Of a stretch of 64,000 nt of DNA, positions 58,510-64,000 are shown in pieces. Every line of letters starts with the position of its first letter. Position 1 is the first letter of the stretch. The notes beneath the pieces were generated by a model, which made no database searches, was not told the DNA's origin, and saw only the letters and a program-made list of their open reading frames with translations. Both the position numbers and the translations under genes were made by a program. Origin of the DNA: Zygnema circumcarinatum. Taxonomy: Eukaryota; Streptophyta; Zygnematophyceae; Zygnematales; Zygnemataceae. Location of the stretch: positions 1,331,285 through 1,395,284 of the forward strand of contig CM074809.1 of the NCBI GenBank assembly GCA_037447605.1, read 5' to 3'.

Positions 58510-61500
58510 TCAGTAAGGGCGCACCTTCTTAATGATTCGGAGTCGCTCAAGCTTTTCCAATGCGTCCTTGATGTCAAACGCAACACTCTCTCTGAACTTG
58601 TCCGCCATCAGCAGTTCGCATTTGCGATCCAACTCCTGACAAACATGCGGCAAACTTGTTGGACTCTTAAGCAAAGGCTTTGCCCCAGAAGCCAAGAGCT
58701 ATCGGAAGAGAAAAAAATCCTTCCGCAACTCACATTCCACCGTCGTTAGAAGCAATATGACAGGTACACTGACTGTATACGTTTCTTGAACACAGAAAAC
58801 AATTTTGGAACAACAGAATTTTGGAATTTTGCCAGTAGAAGTAACTCTGCAAGCCATTTTCTCGACTCTTGTTGAGGGAGCCCTTACTTCTTTCGTAGCG
58901 CTGCCAGTGGTAATAAGTAAGAAATAAGCAAGAAGAGCCTCTTTCAGCTGCCGGTGGAGCAGACCCAACACCCGCATGCTTATCAGGGCAACTTCACGTC
59001 AGGTCCAACTCAGCGCCCCCTGAGCCCCCCCTGCTTCTTTCCCAAACATGCCCTCTAGAAACTCGAGTTTCTTCAACTAGCAAAAACGGTACACATACTT
59101 TCGAGGCACCGACTAGAGGGACTCACCTTACAAAGGCTATAAAAGATGAAATTCAGATGCATATACTGACCAAACGGTGTCCCAAGAACAGGGGACATCA
59201 TGCTACAGCATGCACTGCATGCCTCCCTCTCATTCGCTCCCCACCTCCTGCTGTTCCACGTCATCGCAGATATGCAGCAGAGACCCTCTCCCGCTGTCGA
59301 GTTGCTTCGCATACACGGACTGCTGCAGGAGAGCGTAGTACGTCTGCATGGTCTGATTCCACCTGCCTCAAATGTCCAGACATCCCACCGTCCCTGGAAG
59401 CAGATGCTATTTCCACTCAGACGAACTGACATGGTGCTCTGAAATTCAACAATCTAATTACTACTTGTAAACAACATCCTTCTCTCAATGGAGATTGTAT
59501 GTGAAACACAGTCACTCTGACAGTTTCTCGGTTGGAATCTCTCTCATTGTTCTCTCTCTCAAACGATGTTCAGCATTCTATGTTCTCTCGTCACCCACCC
59601 CGCTATCCCACTTGCCATTTTGAAAGTAAACCATGTATGCTTTGTCGCTCTTGTCCACACCCTCCTCTTCTCCCTTCCATGCAAATTGCACCCGTAGTTG
59701 GAAGGCACAAAACTCACGCAAAGTAAACCTTCAAAATGTAGCTTATGAGTGCGACTGAAACGCTGACCACCACCGTCATACTGAACTGAAGTTGAAGAGT
59801 GGTGAAAACAGCGGTCTGGAGTCCCAACAGCAAAACCCAAAAACCCATCATACAAACACCAGCTGCTTAGGAAGCAACAGAGACAAATACTCTATTTCAG
59901 AGAGTTTTCACTACCACAAACAACAAGATGAGAATGCAGGGATCAAGAATTACTTTTTCGAGGACCTTTAGCGATGTCAAGTTTTAAAGTCATGTAGGAC
60001 AAGTAAATTCTCTCATCGCTAGTGCTACAAATCAAAGGGTATTAAGAATGGTAGGGACGAACCAAGCCACCAAAAACAGTGAGGAAGAAGTATAACCAGT
60101 CGACAGGAGTAAGTCCCGGCACCATCTTCTCGGGCTGCACATAGAAAGAAACTCTCAATAAGCTCCCTCAAAATGAAAAAAAGTAAACTAACTTCTATAG
60201 GCACACGTTCAAGACAGCATTGCTTTCCTTCCTCACCCCTCTCAGCAAATTAGAAGCAATGAAGGACCATACTTTCGGTAGAGTCTTTCTTAGAAAAATC
60301 TCAACACCCCACTCGCAAACAAGCACTTATATACATGTATATATGGCCAGAACTAACCAGAACTATCTCGGCATCTGCCATGGGAACATGCGCAAATTGC
60401 TTGACACAGATGGACCGTGGCCCTAATGGGAGGGATGGGTCGGAAGGAGCGGACAGCCTGCAACCCCTTGGTTCAAAAGTCATCTCAAAGGGTATATAAT
60501 AAAATGAAGGAAAAAGGAGAAAAAAGCCTCGTTTAGCTGGGAATGAAATCCACAATGCAGAGGGTGAAAATAGCCCCAACGATTCGTACCTGTATATGAG
60601 GACAACCCGTTCGAATGTTGGTTCTTGAATTATATTTCGAGAGAAAATGTTCTTCAAACTGCGATAAAGCATCACCTCCCCAGAGTGGCTTCACAGTCGA
60701 ATCCAATGGATATTATGCAATTCTGCAGTATAAAATTTATCGTTAGATTTATCTGACAGAAAAGGGTTCACCTGAGGGGCATATTTTCAAGGCGAATTCG
60801 TTCGATCGCAAGGCCCTCATCGTCGTGCTTGTTCGGTCTGCGAATGTCGCGAACTACTGCTTCTTGATTGGTCCTCCTCATGCTGCATGGCGGGTTAAAG
60901 GCACATGTATCCTCCGTTCAGTTCAGATTCACCCTCATAGTCAGCGGCGATACATTCTCTTGAATTGACTGAATGTGAGGAGGATGGATGAGAAAAAAAA
61001 AAAACCAAAAAAAAATATCTTTTTCATAGTGTCAGATAGTTAATGCATGCATTGATGTGAATGCAGTTGTTCGAATTAATTGGTAAAGATTTTTCAAACA
61101 GCCTTTGGGCCAATTCAACCACCATCAAAACATGCCATCCGCAGTCGTAAAACGGGCAATTTGACATGCAGAGAAACGAGAAAGTAAAATTGCCGCATTT
61201 CATCTGTCCACTCATGAACCGTTATAGAATGTTGATTCGCGAAAGTTACCAAAAAACAGCGAGCACGATTCTCCACACAGCCCCAAGTACGAGGTTCATT
61301 TTTTCATATATGAAAAGTCCCGTCGTTTGATCAATGCCCACTCCGCGCTTAAAGATTAAGTACTGCATCCGCCAAAATTTCAGTGTCAAGATTACAAGAT
61401 TGGGTTGATCAAAAACATAAGAACCTATAGAGCTTTGTTATGATAGCAAAATTTCTCTCAAAGGACGCACTGAAGGACTGCCACAATTTCATTGTCTGTT

Positions 61501-63678
61501 GGATTCAATAAGAGAAACCGAACCAAGGCAAGGCAGTCAAGATTAGAGGTCAGAATTGTGACCAAACCTGTTCAGCAAACTTTGGTGCGTCTTCCAGAGG
61601 ACTTTTTTTAAGGAAGCGTGAGAGTAGGCCAGTGTCAAGCTGCAGCAAAATCCACTCCTCCATATTCCCTTAGTCAGCCAGTCTTGACCAGGAGTTTTGT
61701 TACTCAAAAGGGAAAGAAAGGGCTTGCTATTGCATACATCTCCTCCTGCACAATGTGGGGCTAAACTCCCAGCAGTCCCTTACCCTGTGCCCCCTATGAA
61801 ACCTATGAAACGTAAGGCACAATTAAGGTAGAGTATAATCAGAGTAAGGAAGGAGGATGGGAGGACTTGAAGCTAGGAGCACCCACTTTCGCTGCATCCA
61901 CACGGACGGGCAGGCTGAGGAGGTACGAGCACTGCAGAGCCACCTCCAGCTCTCTGTCTCTCAGCAGACTGAAGTTGCTTTTGCACATAACTTCCAGCAG
62001 CATCTCCAGAAACCGAATCTCTGCCTGCTCCATTTGCTCCACTTGCTCTACTCCCACTGGCTCGAACTTGAGCTGTATTTCGCCACCTTCAGGGTCAAAC
62101 AGCTCATACATATGCTGCCAGGCCACAGCGTAAAGTCATACTCAAGCTCAAGTAATGATCTATACTATGAACTATGCCATAAACAAAGTTATGCATTCTT
62201 GAGTGATCTACATCCTGCTTAATTTGCTGCAGATGTTTAATATGTTTGTGTTGTATGTACAATTTGCCGGTCACTTTCTATAAAAATTCACACTCTATCG
62301 CATGTCTAAGACTATGTTGAAGAACATCTGCTTATTCTATCTTGCTTTTCATGCCCCTGCACGTGCTAAGTACATGTGGTTGACATGAAACTAGTCGATG
62401 AAAATTCCATATCCTTCATGACCTCTCTGTCCTTCAATCCTTCATGACTAAAATCAGATTTCATGACCTTCGAGCTTACAGAGCTTCAAAATACGGAGCT
62501 GATGGCCACACCGCAACCCAATAAGCCCGGCGATGAGGCAAAATGGCATTCACACATAAAGCAGAGAAGCAGTGGGAATGTCAAAGAGCAGCGAGGCTAA
62601 TACCAGGAGCTCATCGAACAGCTGGCGATACCACGCGCGCATGACGGAGGCCATGCGCTGCCCCAACAATGCAAAGTCCCCTTTGGCCTCCTCATCATCT
62701 GGCCCAGTCCACCACCTCATCATCAAGATGCTCCAACCATTTCGTGAACCAAAGCGTCACGCGTAGATCATGATGATACATGCTTTGACTGCTGAACATC
62801 TGCTGCTTTACTTTTTTATAATATGCATGCCCACGTGTGTATGCGAGAGAGGGGGGAATAGAAATGGAGGGGAGAGGGAGAGCCGGAAGGAGCATCTTGT
62901 CGACAATTCACTCACTCAAACTCGCAGCAAGCGTGCTAACAAGATGCTCTTTAGAGACTTGAATGACCGCCTCTTTATCAACCCGAAGTATGTCAGACTT
63001 CCGAGGCTGCGATTGTAGAGATATACTGGTGTATTCTACCTGCACAAGTTACTCACAGGTAAAACATTGGGTTCTATCGAGATGATGGCTATGTGGGCTA
63101 TTTGTCGTTTCGTAGATGTTTTGATGAAAGATGCAATCGAATCTAGTGTCGATTCAGATTAGTTCCCTTCAAAGGGGGTCCAGTCATTGATTCCCTACCA
63201 TGACTTGAGATGCAGCTCCAGCCGCCCCATTCTGGCCCCTCCCCCATCCTCCGCATTCAGTACTTCATCATGCTTCTTCCAGAGGTCAGATTTTCCATAT
63301 TCTTGGAATACTGGATACAAGCTGTTGTTCCGTCAGGTTTCAGCATTCATATTCAAACAGCGGAATTCTTCCAAGCATAGCAGTTCACCAACCTCACAAA
63401 AGTCTGCATTAAGAAATCGCAAACATTTAAGTAACTGAGAAGAGCCTGTAAGCAGTGATATTTTGAAAAGACGAGCAGCCCCTGTAGGAACTGATTTTTT
63501 TCTTGATTTTTATCCTATTTTAGAGTTTTTTTTCTGGATTTCAAGAGATTTCAATCCACACCTGCGGAAATTCTCTGACTGCGCCTTGTGGAGCGGCTGA
63601 CACAAGAGGAGGCCTTCCAGGAGGCTGAGTGGTCGAGGGAAGAAGCGGCGTTTTCTCATTAATATTTTTTTTTGACAT
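58510..63678 (-). CDS. DUF3754 (TMEM143-like) membrane protein
   Basis: Conserved membrane protein of unknown biochemical role, found in plants, animals (TMEM143) and bacteria. Fourteen minus-strand exons close in frame: 63562-63678, 62916-63006, 62604-62698, 61887-62114, 61568-61639, 61250-61362, 60772-60882, 60590-60658, 60358-60457, 60063-60134, 59718-59785, 59245-59362, 58888-58947, 58510-58635 (479 aa). Landmarks: EAVIQVSKEHLVSTLAASL, ALQCSYLLSLPVRVDAAK, YLIFKRGVGIDQTTGLFIYE, EPTFERVVLIYR, VKQFAHVPMADAEIVLPEK, two hydrophobic segments (VDWLYFFLTVFGGL; VVVSVSVALISYILKVYF), LLHICDDVEQQELKEALLAYF and FDIKDALEKLERLRII. The start MSKKNINEKTPLLPS has no obvious targeting peptide. The C-terminus is uncertain: a good donor (AAG|GTGCGC at 58524) precedes the stop used here, so another exon may follow. 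Confidence 0.87.
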
Positions 63679-64000
63679 TTTCAAGATATCTTTTTTTAGC
63701 AGATCAGCTACTATGAAAGACCTCTATACTCCGCTGCAGCAATCCTCGAAATCGGTGCGCCTAAAAACTGGTCCTTAACCACATCAAAACAAAGCGAAGA
63801 TCGAACAATGTGACGATTCTATCGCAGGCGGGCACAAGGAGGAGCGCTCTCCCCCTCAATTCCCATATTCTGTACCGCCCCCTTCAAGCGCATGGCGGCA
63901 GCGCCTCTCTCTCTCTCCTCTCGCCAAGTGGTCGCTTTTCTCCCCTCCGCGCGCCACGTGGCACCTCTCCTTCTGCAGACGGCCAGCGAGGACTTTCTCC
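63679..64000 (-). promoter_or_regulatory. Upstream region of the DUF3754 gene
   Basis: Contains the 10-bp palindrome GCCACGTGGC at 63953-63962, about 275 bp upstream of the minus-strand start codon, and a CT-rich stretch next to it. The window ends here, so the promoter is incomplete. Confidence 0.5.

Noticed and set aside
1-64000. General enrichment of plain CACGTG in the window
   Set aside because: Roughly two dozen copies against about sixteen expected by chance at equal base use; outside the minisatellite the excess is weak.

Overview
This is nuclear DNA from a green plant of the streptophyte line. Ten multi-exon genes with GT-AG introns of roughly 100-900 bases can be assembled with reading frame closed across every junction. 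They include two VAMP72-type R-SNAREs, the chloroplast Holliday-junction resolvase MOC1, a hydroxypyruvate reductase ending in the peroxisomal signal SKL, and an LRR receptor kinase with an extensin-like spacer. That set fits a streptophyte alga (for example a zygnematophyte) or an early land plant; the exact taxon is inference. The assembly has a 10-N gap at 40041-40050.

Layout, left to right: VAMP72 (+, 919-3281); MOC1 (+, 4958-7883); a single-pass membrane protein of unknown function with repeated Ser-Gly-Pro motifs (+, 9150-15346); a second VAMP72 with a Lys-rich N-terminal extension (+, 17677-19401); a gene-poor stretch holding a 387-bp hAT-like MITE (20691-21077); an F-box/LRR protein (-, 22242-25623); a long divergent intergenic region (25624-28433) with a 38-bp minisatellite carrying a G-box in most units and a degenerate telomere-like tract; an OXA2-type mitochondrial insertase with C-terminal TPRs (+, 28434-33402); peroxisomal hydroxypyruvate reductase (+, 34668-38893); purine- and pyrimidine-rich tracts around the gap; an organellar-type PP2C phosphatase (+, 40819-44219); an LRR receptor-like kinase of 24 exons (+, 46440-57156); and, convergent with it, a DUF3754/TMEM143 membrane protein (-, 58510-63678).

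The genes do not form one pathway. Three themes stand out. Organelle proteins are frequent: MOC1 in the plastid, the OXA2 insertase in mitochondria, HPR in the peroxisome for photorespiration, and a PP2C probably in plastid or mitochondrion. Three membrane proteins (first VAMP72, the SGP protein, the receptor kinase) carry Pro-rich segments on the extracytoplasmic side, suggesting contact with secretory lumen or cell wall. Intergenic DNA is rich in CACGTG elements, including a 12-bp palindrome at three sites and the G-box minisatellite.

The points most worth follow-up are the G-box array, the SGP-repeat membrane protein, the two unusual VAMP72 ends, and an open last intron in the HPR gene whose retention would remove the peroxisomal signal. 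I found no rRNA, tRNA, CRISPR or viral genes.
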